Positions 1 to 12,170 of a DNA stretch of 64,000 nt are shown here, in pieces. The DNA lies in contig OZ176055.1 of the NCBI GenBank assembly GCA_964247055.1, forward strand, positions 4,402,001 to 4,466,000, read 5' to 3'. This stretch comes from Paragordius varius (Eukaryota; Nematomorpha). The notes beneath the pieces were generated by a model. The model worked only from the letters and a program-made list of their open reading frames with translations, did not search any database and had not been told where the DNA came from. Numbering within the stretch: position 1 is the stretch's first letter; the number at the start of each line of letters is the position of its first letter. The position numbers and the translations under genes were made by a program.

Positions 1-888
1 AAAAATTAATTATTAAAGTGGGAAATAATTTTGTTTCCTTGTGATTTAATGCATCAGAGTATAGCAATATGAAATTAATTTTCAGAAAATCTTTTTGTAT
101 TTCAGAAAATGCATGTGGCGAAAGGACATTGGATACAATGGCTTCAACCTTTGTACGGGCACATGTAAATTTTTTATTGATTAAGGTACGAATAATCTGT
201 GAAGGACATCTAAAATGATTGTAATTAACGGCGAAACGTAGTGACAAATCCTTTTCTTCCTCTCCAAAAGCGGTTTTTGATAAAAATCGCTCATTTTGTA
301 AGATGATGCCGCCATATCTAAACATTTTAATGTTTTTGTGTTTCCATATGCTTGCTTGCCGCCATGTGCTAAGGTGAAATCCCCCTCGCATAAAGAGCAT
401 TTAACAAATGATTTATTCTTCGTTTTTTTGATAAAAGGAAATTCTTATATTAATTCATCGGTAAATTTACAACCTCTTTTTGTACTCATATTTTTAAATT
501 AATATTAGTAATAAAAAAATATTATATTACCTTAATTTTCTGGAGTAAACGTATAAGCTATTGATATGTGGTATCAATTTGTCTTTTTGATAAAGTTGGC
601 AGTAGGATGAAGCAAAGTGTATAATCATATTATATAAATTCGGAAAAAAATAAATATTTTTAATTTAAAAGTAAAAAATTTTAATTTAAAATTAATATAG
701 ATTTTCAAGATAACTAATGATAAAAAAACGGATAAAAAAAATAAATTTTTTATAATAAATTTAAATGTATTTAAAAAATTTTATTTTTTATAATCGTGAA
801 AAAGCGGGACATTTTAAAAACGTACCGGGACGCGGGACAAAGTGTGAAAAGTGGGACTGTCCCGTCAGCGGAAGGTCTGGTCACCCTA
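1..888 (-). mobile_element. Decayed hAT transposon with BED-type zinc finger, cut by window edge
   Basis: Read on the minus strand, the element begins at the terminal motif TAGGGTGACCAGA (around 876-888), followed by GC-richer sequence full of GGGAC/GTCCC motifs. An ATG at 489 opens a short frame, then a stop, then a BED-like zinc-finger segment (FVKCSLCEGDF, then AHGG). In a shifted frame comes a hAT transposase stretch with RFAVNYNHF, KFTCARTKVEAIV and SDALNHK, which resembles the ZBED/SCAND3-like hAT transposases I know. It runs off the left edge. At least one stop and one frameshift are visible, so this is a dead copy. The family call rests on motif memory; the other terminus is not in the window. 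Confidence 0.75.
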
Positions 889-2260
889 CTAATGGATGAA
901 AATAGCTCAAACTTTGTGATGGCAATGAATGTCTAAAAAAGATAACACAAGAAAGTTTTTTTGATAAAAACACTTATTTATTGCTTTTATGTCATTCAAA
1001 GAGCCATTTTAATTTTTTGTTTTTTTTTAAAAAATTACCATCACATCCATTATTTTCTTTGGAAGGCTTATAATTTTTAAACTTCAAAGACTAGAAATAT
1101 AGTTTAATGTATTGTTGAATTTTATAACCATTATCTAATAAATTTAGAGTTATAGCTATGCATTTTATTCACTAGGTAAAATAGCTATGATAATAATAAT
1201 TTTAATTAAAAAAGCTAACCAAAAGCTTTTTTTTAGATTATTTTTGTATTTTATACTTTAACCAATAATTATATTAAAATAATTTATATGATTTTCAAAT
1301 TAGTTTGTATGTGAAAATTTTTGACTTGTTTAACACATGGATGCAATACATTCATTTCAATCCTTTGATTCAAATAGGGGTAGTTGATACCCGAGGCCTG
1401 TTTAAAATTAAATACTTTAAAAAATATGGAAGGAATTGAAAGCCTAGCGAAATTTTGCACTTAACATTAATAAACCGAAATATATAAAAAATTTATATAA
1501 AAATACTTAATATTACTTATTTTAATATAAAACGCAAAGGCAAAAATTTAGTCCACGTAACATGTCATTGAAATTGAAAAATAACACAAAATACACCACA
1601 TTCTCTATTCCTATCAATGTTAGATGTTTAAATAAAAATTATCTGTAATTTTATCTTTAAAATTAAATCAACACGATATTATGCAAAAATTTTGTAAAAA
1701 AATGCGTCGAAGTAGTTTGACATGGAACTTTTTAAAACAAAATTTTATTTAGATATTTTAACTTATTTATATAGTCTTTTTAGGATGGAGACAAGAAAAC
1801 AAATTGGGATTGTTTCCTTTACTAGTTTTTTGAAAAATCAATTAAATTTAGTTTGGGGTATTTACCCAATTCGAAACGAAGTGTTAAGGGGTTGAAAATT
1901 TTGACCATATAAAGACAAATATAACTTTTAGATCAGATTGATTTAAATGACTAATACTATTCTAAAAATTCAGTTCTTCGTGCTCTCCCGAATGATATAA
2001 AATACATGGCTTTATATCTAAAACTTTAAATTTTTGAAAATTTCGAGTTTAATGTTAAATCGGAGGCAAAAATGATAAACTCTAAAAAAAATTGGATGTT
2101 AGACCAATTTTATTTTCAGATATATTTATGTACATTAATGAAATAAATTTTAAATTTACATGAATGGCCAGAAAAGTCAAAATTTATTGTCTAATATTAT
2201 GAATTACTAATGGTTCTAAATATATCTCTTGTGAAGGTTGTAATTGTTACAGCCTCATAT
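889..2260 (+). repeat. Dispersed repeat B (copy 1), interrupted by a TTAA element
   Basis: Sequence from about 895 to 1333 and from 1884 to about 2200 is the same unit found uninterrupted at 25575-26345: both start near AAATAGCTCAAACT and share TTATTGCTTTTATGTCATTC. No coding potential is visible. The two halves here are separated by an inverted-repeat element at 1334-1883, so this copy was present first. Class unknown. Confidence 0.75.
1334..1883 (+). mobile_element. TTAA-flanked non-autonomous element, copy 1
   Basis: Starts CACATGGATGCAATACATTC and ends CCAATTCGAAACGAAGTG, flanked by TTAA at 1330-1333 and 1884-1887. The related repeat at 26021-26024 has a single TTAA at the same place and no insert, so TTAA is the target-site duplication. 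Each end carries an inner hairpin of the GGGGTA...TACCCC kind. There is no open frame. A TTAA duplication is typical of piggyBac-mobilised elements, but no transposase is present, so that assignment is inferred. Confidence 0.8.
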
Positions 2261-3119
2261 GTTATGCATCTGCCTAAAATTGAACATCTTTGTTTAGTTT
2301 GTTAAAATGGCGAAACTTTTTATCTCTCAAATCTTTATGCACGATCCGCCAACATATGTTCTATATTTTTTGCAAATGATGATGTATAAATTCTAAACAT
2401 GTTACCGGGCGGGGAACACAAGGCCTTAGCGATATCTCCCATGATCGGTGAATTGATAAGATAAATGAAATAATACGATTTTCAATTAGGTTACATATCC
2501 CGAAAAATTACCCAATATTATAAGGTGCTGATGAGCATTTTACAACGGGTGGGCCTCTATCCACCCTACGTCCGAAACTGGGGGATGCAAAAAATATTCT
2601 GCTAAAATATATATAATGGAAAAATTTATTAGGATTATCATGGTCCTTAGTTTTGTGCCTTACGACTGATATATAGTTATTATCACTTTTGTAGTTGCTC
2701 CATGTTAGAAAATGGCAAAGTATGCCCTTATTTTTGTAATATTTTTTTTGGTGAAAACTCTGCTTCATTCCAAAATAAATATATAATAAGCTACATATAA
2801 AAAGCTAAATAATTTTTTAGAAATTTTAGTTTGTATATGTGGGTTCTACAAGTTTTTCGCCTTCTAAAATGGGATAGTTTTTTATATAAACGTAAAAATG
2901 CTGAGATGCGCGATAAAAAAGTTAAATATAAGATGAATTTTGGCATCAACTAAAAATATTTTCAGCATACTATTTTCACAACTTTAATTTTAGCAAAATT
3001 TGGTACAAGCGTATTATACTCATCGTGGAAACAGTATTAATAACGCTTAATTCTAATAACACTTTTTCTATAAAATTCAATAATGCTGAACATTTGTATC
3101 GCCTAGGTTGAACTGATAG
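2261..3119. other. AT-rich interval without recognisable gene
   Basis: No exon with a conserved motif is seen. Around 2535-2595 there is a short GC-richer patch (GGGTGGGCCTC and a GGGGGATGC run) that looks like a transposon terminus, but its partner end was not found. The 86-residue minus-strand frame at 2508-2768 has no recognisable motif and no splice context. Confidence 0.5.
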
Positions 3120-5117
3120 AAATGTTCAGTGTCATCGAAACTTGCATACAACACATTCATTTTAATCTATCTATTCAAATTAGGTCGTAGACTTGAGTAT
3201 TTCAAAAATACGGAATAAATTGAAACCATGGCAAAATTTTGCACTTAATAACTATAAGGAACCGAAATATAAAAAGAATTTTAAAATATAATAATAACTA
3301 TTTAGAGCTAAACCCAAAGCTAAAAATTTAGCCAAAATGACATGTACATAAGCTAAATATAAAAGCAAAATATATCACTTTTTTATATTAATATTATGAT
3401 TTTTATTAAAAAATTTACATGTTAGCCTTAGATGTTAGCCGTAGAATTAACACTTCGATTCAGGGGTATCTAAATACCCCAGACAATATATAATACATTT
3501 TTTAAAAACTATTAAAGGAAACGGTCCCAATTTAAATTTATTCTTCTATTATCCTAAAAATTATATAAAAACGCCAAAATATCTTAATAAATTATAGTTT
3601 TAAAAAAAACGTTCCATATCAAACTATTTCGCCGCCATTTTTATTTTACAACATTTTTCAAAATATCGTTTTTATAATTTAAATTCTAAAATTAAAGCTA
3701 ATTTTTATTCAAATCATATCTAAAATTGATAGAAACATAAAAAATGGTTTATTTTGTGTTATTTTTTATTTTGCTAATGGACACATGTCAGGTTGACTAA
3801 ATTTTTACCTTTAGATTTTACCTTAAAATAAGGGATATCAAATATTTTTAAATGAATTTTTTATATGGTTCATTAATGTTATGTAATTGCACACTTTTGC
3901 CATGGTTACAATTTTCATATTTTTTGAACTATTTAGGTTTCAACAAGCCTGTGGTATCCAACCACCCCTAATTGAATCGAAGGGCCAAAAAGAATATATT
4001 GCATCCAAGTGTTAAATAAACATGATATTTACAAAAATGTTGTAAAATATATTTGGCGTCGAAGTAGTTTGATACGGATTTTTTTAAAAAACTAAAATTT
4101 ATTTAAAAATTTTGGCTTATTTATATTGATTTTATTCGGATAGAAGCATAAATTTAAATTGGAACCGTTTATAAGTAATTTCTTGAATTATCAACAACTT
4201 AAATATTGTTTGGGGTATTTAGATAGCACAATTTTAATTAAGTGTTAATATTAAAGCATTTAATATACTGTTTCCATCGTGCCTCAAAATATTATGAAGT
4301 ACACTTTGACAAAATTTTGCAAAAAAATCAAATTTTACTTTGCATTTTTTTAAAAATATTTTTAGTTTATATCCAAATTTAGCATATATTTAAAAAAATT
4401 ATTGCCCAATCCTTGTATTTTTGCGTTTATTTTAACACTTCATTACATTTTGGGGTAATTTTATGTCCCAGAGCTATTTAATATTTGGATATTAAAAGTA
4501 TGTAAGGTATTAAGTCAAATTTAAAAGTATGCTTTCTTTAGCCTTTTAGGCGCATTACACAAAAAATATACAAAAAATTTAAAATAGTTAAAAATCCTTA
4601 TCTCAAACTTTTGCCGCCATTTTCTTCTATAAGTTTTTTGAATGGCTAATGCAACAGGCAAATAAATGATTATTGTTATAAAGCGTGGGGTGATAAAAAA
4701 AGTCGCTATTGTAATTCAAGCGTGGCACGTTGAGCAAGTTTACTTAAGCCAGCAAATGTACACCTGAAGATCGATGATAAAAAACACTTAAGTCAAGTCT
4801 TTTCTTATGTGAGTTTTACAGATATTATTTTGATCATATTCAGCCAAAATTTATGAAATTAGGCACAAAACATAAAAAATCATAGCAAAATGCATCAGCA
4901 CTTTGATTAAAATTCGGTATCTAAATATCCCAGACTATATTTGAGTTGATATTTTTAAAAAATACTGAAATTATCCCAATTTAAATTTATGCTTATATAA
5001 GTAAAAAATATGTAAATAAGCCATATCTAAATTTAGTGTAGAAAAAAAGTTCCATGTCAAACTACTTCGACGCCATTTTTATTTCAAAAATTTTTGCAAA
5101 ATATCGTGTTTATTTAA
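3120..5117. repeat. Cluster of truncated and inverted TTAA elements
   Basis: Contains a truncated forward copy (about 3130-3446); a complete inverted copy (3451-4011, flanked by TTAA at 3447-3450 and 4012-4015, ending CATCCAAGTG); a forward right half (about 4016-4255); a short related unit near 4430-4500 (AACACTTCATTACATTTTGG); and an inverted partial copy (about 4888-5112). All share the sub-terminal GGGGTA hairpin and the internal CGTCGAAGTAGTTTGA motif. No coding capacity. Confidence 0.75.
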
Positions 5118-6192
5118 CACTTGGATACAACACACTCATTTTAGTCCTTCGATTCAAATTGGGGTAGTTAAATACCCCAGGCCTGTTTAAGATCAAATTC
5201 TTTAAAAAGTATGAAAGGAATCATAACCATGGCAAAATTTTGCACTTTTATAACATTAATAAACCGAAATATATAAAAAACATTATTCAAAGATACTTGA
5301 TATTACTTATTTTAAGCTAACACCGAAAGGTTAAAATTTCGTCAACGTGACATGTGTCAAATTATAAAATTAAAAAATAATACAAAAAACATCGCTTTTT
5401 CTATTTCTATCAATGTTAAATGTAATTTATATAAAAAATTAGCTTTGGTTTACCCTTAAAATTAAATGAAGACGATATTTTGCAAAAATTTTGTAAAATA
5501 AAAATGGCGTCGAAGTAGTGTGAGATGGAATTTTTTTTTTCAAAACAAAATTTTATCAAGCTATTTTGGCATATTTATATAATTCTTATCAAGATAGAAG
5601 CATAAATTTAAATTGGGACCGTTTTCTTCATTTAAAAATATTAATATTAATTTAGTCTGGGGTATCTAGGTACCCCAGACTTAATTTAAGTTAATATCTT
5701 TAAAAAATACTAAGGAAACAGTCCCAATTTAAATATATGCTTGTATACTAATAAAAATAATATAAATTAGCCAAAATATTTAAATAAAAAATTTGATAAA
5801 AAAGTTCCATGTCACACTACTTTCGCCATATACAAAATTTTTGAAAATATCGTCTTCATTTAAATTTAATTGTAAAATTAAAGCTTTTTTTATTTAAATT
5901 CGATAGAAACAGAAAAGATGGTTTATTTATTTTATTATTTACTTTTACCGTTGCACACATGTCACGTTGACTAAATTTTTACCTAAGGGTTTTAACTCAA
6001 AATAAGTGCTATCAAGTATATTTGAATAAATTTTTTTTATATATTTCGGTTTATTAATGTTATATAAGTGCAGAATTTGGCCATGGTTTTGATTCCTTCC
6101 ATATTTTTGAAAGAATTTAATTTTAAACATGTGGGGTATCTAATACCCCAATTTGAATAAAAGGACTAAAATGAATGTGTTGTATCCAAGTG
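5118..6192. mobile_element. Palindromic dimer of the TTAA element
   Basis: Bounded by TTAA at 5114-5117 and 6193-6196, beginning CACTTGGATACAACACA and ending TGTGTTGTATCCAAGTG. The two arms (5118-5664 and 5671-6192) are inverted copies meeting at GTCTGGGGTATCTAGG followed by TACCCCAGAC (5655-5680). The centre corresponds to the hairpin normally found just inside the right end of single copies, so two left ends now bound one unit. The small frames inside are by-products of the repeat. Confidence 0.8.
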
Positions 6193-6486
6193 TTAAATAT
6201 ATTTTAAGATATCCAAATTAGATATTGCTCATGGTTATACAACTAACCCAAATGGTAGATTTTTTCTTAATTTTGGTGCATCAATGTTATATAAGTGCAA
6301 TTTTTAAAAGATTAAATTTGTTAGATTTTTAGAAAATATGATTTTAAACAGGCCTAAGGTCCTCAAACACCCCAATTTTAATTTACTTGACAAATTAGTA
6401 GGAAGGCGGTAAGGGTCGTCCTCTAAATCGGTTGGATCCATGCCTGTCACACCCTTTTCTGGATACCTGGATAATCATTTTTAAAA

Positions 6487-9344
6487 ATGAATGAACACAA
6501 TGAAAAAGGCATTGAAGAAAATATCACTGAAATTCAAAGCTTGTGTCCATCGTGCGAAAAACAGGGAACTTCGAAATTACTACCGACCAATATTCCCTTT
6601 TATAAAGATATTGTAATTGCCAGTTTTGAATGTCCTCATTGTCATTTGCGAAATAATGAAGTAATGTTAACTGAAGATATAAAACCTTATGGGATTAGGT
6701 ATAAGTTGGAAATCATTCAAACTGAAGTAACTTATATCAATATATTATAGGATTACGATAGAATGGTGGTGAAAACGGATTATGCAACTATATATATACC
6801 GCAACTTGAACTTGAAATTCCACCCACAAAAAAATCCGGTTAACACAAATATATTTTTATTATATTTTTTAAAATAGCTTAATTTTAAGTTTGTCCGTAT
6901 AATATTCTTTTAATTATTTACTCTAGATGTGAATACGATAGAAGGTATTATTCAAAAGGTTTATGACGATTTGATGCAGGATTACGGTGAAACATTTAAA
7001 CAAATAGCGCCTGAGAAACCTGAGGTGGATGAACAATCAAAACAAATAATTAGTTTGAAAAATTTTACTGATACTTTGTGTAAACTTTTAACGGAAAAGC
7101 CGACATCCAACATAACGCTTCTGTTAGATGACCCTTCCGGTAACAGTTTTGTCGAAAACCCAAATGCCCCAAACTCAGATGCTAATTTATCCATTATTCA
7201 TTATGACCGAACCAATGAACAAAATATCGCGTTGGGTTTTTCGAATGTAATATAAATATAATTTTTTACATGTTGAGAATCCCGAATTCACAATGATAAA
7301 AAATGGTTAACATACATCGAAATTTGATAAACTTTCGTTAATACTTATTTTTTAAAAAGAATAGATGCGATTACTTAATATACATAGCTATGCATTTTTC
7401 CACTTGATAATAATATTTGAAATTTATAATTTTAATGTCAATTATTTTTCTCCATAAATACCATTAATATTGCCTTTTTAATTTTGAAAAATTCACATCA
7501 GTAAAGATTTCTTTAAAAAAATAAGTATTCTAATATAATTAAAATTTTAGATTGAAGATCAAACATCAGCTGATGCTAATAAACCAATTACAACAAAAGT
7601 TCCTGATTTTCAAAGTGAACAAGAATTTAATGCCACCAGTGAGGTTTTTATATAATTTTAATTTTATTAATTCTTATTTGATACTGATTCTTTTTTATAG
7701 GTTTTACAATTTCCAGGTCATTGTAGTGCTTGTCAATTCCCCTGCGTTACAAATATGAAAATTGTCGGTAAATATTAATAAAATTTAATTTGGAGTTTGC
7801 TTTAGGGATTGAGAGTGAAAGCGTTTTTAACCATTAGTATTAGTTTGGAATGGTGTTACAATAAACGGTTACAAATATAATTCAAATTTTTATTTTTCCA
7901 ATTTCAATACATTGTTTATTTTAATGTCATCACCATCATTTAATGAAATTTTCTTCTGATTAAATTAAGAAATTTTAAAGTCAGAATAAACACATCAATT
8001 GAGGTTTCATGTTTTGGAACCATTTTTTTATGAAACCATAAATATGTGAAACCCAAACAAAAAATGGATTTTGTTTCGATACCTGTTTTTATAAAATTTT
8101 ATCTAACACTAATATAGATATTCCCCATTTTCACGAGCTTATTATCATGTCGAGCTTGTGTGATAAATGTGGTAATCGATCCACTGAAATCAAACCTGGT
8201 GGTGGCATCAATGATATGGGTTGTCGTATCGAATTAAAGCTATGTAATTCACAAGACCTTAAACGAGAACTTATTAAAGTTTATTTATAACATACATATC
8301 TCACTTTTTCAACTATTATGATCTAATATTTTTAAAATTTAAATAATTTAATATTTTATAAAATTGAAGATTTTACATATATAATTTCGGATTTAATTTA
8401 CCATATGATCCATACATAAGCAAATTTATATCGACTTATTAATGTATTTTCCTAAGACAACTATTTTTTTAATTAAATGTGTAAAAGGTTATAAAGTAAA
8501 GACATAATAGGTGTAGATTGGATTCAAAATTGGTGTTTTAGAGTTTCTTTTCAGCAGGATTAAATCCTCACTTGTAGGGAAAATTATTCAAATACACGAC
8601 TGACGCACGTATTATCTTATTAGTTTTGTATTTTTTGTTTAACCATGGGTTTTAAATATGGGCATGCATAATTGCTACTTTTAGCGATAAATTATTAATT
8701 TTTATATCTATCTAGTCTGATTATTGTGAAATATATATACCTGAATTCGATATACATTTATCACCAACTACACTGGGTGCCAAATATACAACTGTTGAAG
8801 GCTTCCTTAGAGATATGATAGAACAAGTAGAACTTTAATTATGATTTTTTTATGAAAATACCCCTTGATGAAGTCCATCAATTATTGTGATAAAATTCTA
8901 AATATTTTTTGTCGTTAAATTTAGCTCAAGGAAGCCAATCCATTTGTACAAGGGGATTCAAGTCTTAGTCCACAATCCGCCAAATTTACTCATCTCATTG
9001 ATACACTTCAACAATCTATCGATAAATTGCTTGATACAAAAAATGACAATTTATCCCAAGATAAATCACCGACAAACTCATGCACATTTACCCTTGTTTT
9101 GGATGATCCCACTGGAAATAGTTTTATAACACATACAACTCACACTAAAACTAATGATCCTCATCTCATTGGACAATATTTGGATACGAAATCAAACACG
9201 CAACAAACATCGGAACAGTCGCAGCCAGCAGAAAAATTAATTAGCGATCCTTTGAGCTCCGATGAAAATATTAAAATTACTTATTATCAAAGAACTTGGC
9301 AGCAAAATGAGGATTTGGGTATAAATGACATGAAAACGGATTAA
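6487..9344 (+). CDS. ZPR1: ZPR1 zinc finger protein, complete, 8 exons
   Basis: Exons: 6487-6726, 6751-6838, 6927-7246, 7551-7643, 7701-7767, 8118-8278, 8716-8826, 8925-9344. All junctions are GT-AG and phase-consistent, giving 499 residues. ZPR1 binds eEF1A and EGFR tails and works with SMN in growth-related nuclear traffic; this is family knowledge. The duplicated C4 zinc finger plus A/B domain layout is complete: C20/C23 and C49/C52 with the first LDDPSGNSFVENP motif, then C255/C258 and C284/C287 with LDDPTGNSF and the ending GINDMKTD. Intron 1 (6727-6750) is only 24 nt and intron 4 is 57 nt. The start is the first ATG before the TEIQSLCPSC motif. A polyadenylation-like AATAAA lies at 9376-9381. 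The protein is slightly longer than vertebrate ZPR1 through a Gln/Ser/Thr-rich insert in the last exon. Confidence 0.95.
6727..6750 (+). other. ZPR1: 24-nt intron in ZPR1
   Basis: The sequence GTAACTTATATC continues to TTATAG. Removing it joins QTE to DYDRMVVKTD, which matches the conserved ZPR1 stretch. Retaining it adds no frameshift but ends in an in-frame TAG formed by the acceptor itself. Confidence 0.88.
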
Positions 9345-9845
9345 TGAATATATATTAAATATCGTGCTAAAATTTAATAAATAAGGATAAATTTATTATT
9401 TGGTCTCGCGTTAAATCGAGGTTTTTTAAATTTTCCATGCCATTGGATATATTTTTATATAGTTAAATCATTATTTTTGAATCATAAAACTAATCTAGGT
9501 ATTTTAAGATCACACTTAACTGTTAAGAAATTTAGTCAATTAACACTTCATTAGCTTACTATTTCCCCTAGTTTACATATTGGGGTAGCTTTATATCCCA
9601 GAGCCTAATTTTGTAAATAAACACAGTTTTAAGAGATATTTTTGTTAAAATTTAATTATTAAACATTGTTCTCATGTATTAGGTAAAAAAGCTTATATTT
9701 TTTTACAGCTTTGTTACTTCTGCAGTCTAAAATTAGTATAGCTCCAAAGCACGATATGAACAGTTGATAATAAATATATAAACTTTTTGCTGGTAAAATG
9801 ATTGTCAGCTTTTCAAAGTTATTTATTACATTTTCCATAATATAT
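9345..9845. other. AT-rich spacer downstream of ZPR1
   Basis: Holds a short relative of the TTAA element near 9541-9612 (TTAACACTTCATTAGC and TTGGGGTAGC), matching the unit at 4430-4500. Nothing else is recognised. Confidence 0.5.
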
Positions 9846-10682
9846 ACCATTTGCACTTCAAGTTGGTCCCTGAACATTTCAAGTTGTCCTTACACTTCAA
9901 GTTGGTCCTTGAATTTCAAGTTGGTGTTTAAAATTTTTAAATTTTACCATAAATTTTAAATATATTTTTTATTTTATTTTTAACCTAATTTTCCTTATTT
10001 ATTATAAATTTATTCATTTAAAATAAAGGTTTTAGTATTCTTTCATATTCATATTATTTATACTTCATGGTTTATTGAGGCAATTTTATGCGTAACTGTC
10101 CTTGTGTACAACTAAGGATTTTACAGATTATTAGAAAACTGGCCTTTGCCGTTAGCGCATTTTCATGCCCCGGGGATGTGGCAATATATGGCGGGAATTA
10201 CTTAGTGGCCACAAAACTCCGAATCTGGAGTCCTGACCCTTACCTACCTTATAAATTAAAATTTTCATTCAAAAACCACTTTTTTTGTTTCAAACTAAAT
10301 TTTTCGGATTTGACAAAATTATTAATTTATGAATGTTTTAATGAAAATTTGTAATTAATAACCCAGAAATATTATATATTTTATAATTACATGTTAAAAT
10401 CATATTAATATGTAAAATATTTTTAAAGAAATTAATTAAGATACACTGTTTCTGAATGATTAAAGGTTGATACTGATTTAAAGTCTTTGTTAAATGAGGA
10501 AAATTTAAAAATGATAAAATAGATGAATAATACACGATTTGATTGATAAAAGTTAAAAACAAAAAAAAAGTTAATGGACCAACTTAAAGTATTCAAGGAC
10601 CAATTGAAATGTTCAAGGACCAACTTGAAGTGTTGAGGGATAAAATTGAAATGTTCAAAAACCAACTTGAAGTGCAAGTATC
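9846..10682. mobile_element. Element with minisatellite-like inverted ends, copy 1
   Basis: Both ends consist of short imperfect repeats of a roughly 20-bp unit, CACTTCAAGTTGGTCCTTGAA. They run forward at about 9853-9930 and in reverse complement at about 10572-10677. Sub-terminal sequences match those of the second copy at 13473-15440. The middle (10090-10250) is a GC-richer patch with an 88-codon frame that has no recognisable motif. Looks like a foldback or non-autonomous DNA element; class unknown. Confidence 0.65.
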
Positions 10683-10754
10683 ATTTATTTGCCCGTTGCA
10701 TTAGCGATTTTGTAGGTAAAAAAGTTTTAAATGATGATTTTTTTGTAATTTATG

Positions 10755-12170
10755 AAAAAAATTGTATGTGTGTGTTATAAGCTAGTCATTAGTGACTCTT
10801 GGCTTTCTCATAATGTTCTCCATTTTTGACGATCCTGTGATTTCAACAATTGAGGAAATTTTCGGTTTGTTATTGATTTAAGCATGTCGATCCACCGCTT
10901 TTTGGGTCGGCCCCTTCTGCGGGTGCCATCTACCAAACCAAAAAGTATGCTTTTTTTCTAGCGAGTCGGATCGCAGGATATGACCCAGATTTAGCTGTTT
11001 GAAGATTATTAAATCGTGAAGTAAAAATTCGGGTTTGATGAGGTTGAGGATATAAGAATGGGAGATGTGGGCTTTCTAGGAGATTCTCAATATTTTCCGA
11101 AAGCACCACATTTGAAAAGAGTTTATGCGGGCTTTGTCAATGGATTTGCATATCCATGATTCGGACCCATAAATTGCCACTGGGTATATCATCGCTTTCA
11201 GGATGACAAGTTTGGTTGGAAATCTTATGACCACAAATTTTGGACAGTTTACCCATATTAGCACGACTTAATGCTAGCCGTGCTCGGATGTCGGGATCCG
11301 AGCTACCGTCGGATGTAATTATGGAGCCCAAATATTTACAGTGATCAGTTAGTTCGATGGTGGAGTTATTGATTGTAAATGGTAGTTGTGGAGCGTTTGG
11401 GATTATTATTTTAGATTTATCTGGGTTCAGCTTAAGACCCATCAAACTTGCTTCGATGGTAAGATTATTTAAAAGATAGGTCATGTCCGTGTGGGATTTT
11501 GACAAGAGGATGGTGTCGTCGGCGTACCGGAGATTGCAAATAGTAAGACCACCGATCCGTGCCCCCAATATGTTGGGGAAAGTTACAGTTGCGTATTAAT
11601 GTTTCTGTGTATAAGTTAGATAGGAGGGGAGAAAGGACACATCCTTGTCTCACACCTCTGAGGATAGGAAACCAGTCGGTGGGACCGAATTGGGTTTTAA
11701 TCGCAGCTGTTTCTAGAATACAGCGATTAAAGCAAGAGTATTATGTGCGGGGAAACTCCGGAGGATCGTAATATGTTCCATAGGCACTCGTGGTTGACTG
11801 TATCAAAAGCCATACTGAAGTCTGAAATGCAGCAGTATAGACTTTTCCCAAATTCATTGTATCTTCGAATTATTGTATTAAGATTAACTGTGATTAGCAG
11901 TGTTTCTCTTTACTCTAAAGTCAGCCTGCACCTCAGATATTTCAAAGTCCAGTGAGGATGAGATTTTTTTGATTATAAATCTTGAGAAGAGGTTTGGATA
12001 GTTTATTAGTGATAGCAATCATTCTATAGTTCTGACAGAGATGGGGGTTTCCCTTTTTAAAAAAAGGGTAGAAAAGATTTAATCCAATCATCCGGCCAAA
12101 TACATGTTTGAAAAACTTTTTGTAAAAGATCCCGACTGGTTTCCTATCCTCAGAGGTGTGAGACAAGGAT
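10755..12170 (-). mobile_element. Non-LTR retrotransposon fragment, left arm of an inverted pair
   Basis: Minus-strand reverse transcriptase pieces in order: KKGNPHLCQNYRMIAI near 12040, a FDTVNHE-type segment near 11800, RQGCVLSPLLSNLY near 11640, YADDTILLS near 11510, YLGSIITSDG near 11330, and a tail with FQMWCFRKILR and KRWIDML. This is the endonuclease/reverse transcriptase type common in RTE/CR1-like LINEs; the exact clade is not decided. It is 5'-truncated. The RQGC and YADD segments are in different frames because of a short G run, and a second frame change lies after KLSKI. Its 3' part is matched in inverse by the right arm at 12120-12975. Confidence 0.8.

Noticed and set aside
6982-7194. 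Antisense 70-codon frame across ZPR1 exon 3
   Set aside because: It is the mirror of a well-conserved ZPR1 coding exon.
10088-10354. GC-richer 88-codon frame inside the element with minisatellite ends
   Set aside because: No recognisable domain, lies wholly inside a transposable element, and its frame runs into AT-rich sequence.
9846-10682. Short regularly repeated units resembling a CRISPR array
   Set aside because: Repeats are imperfect, directly adjacent without spacers, and inverted at the other end of the element; the DNA is eukaryotic.
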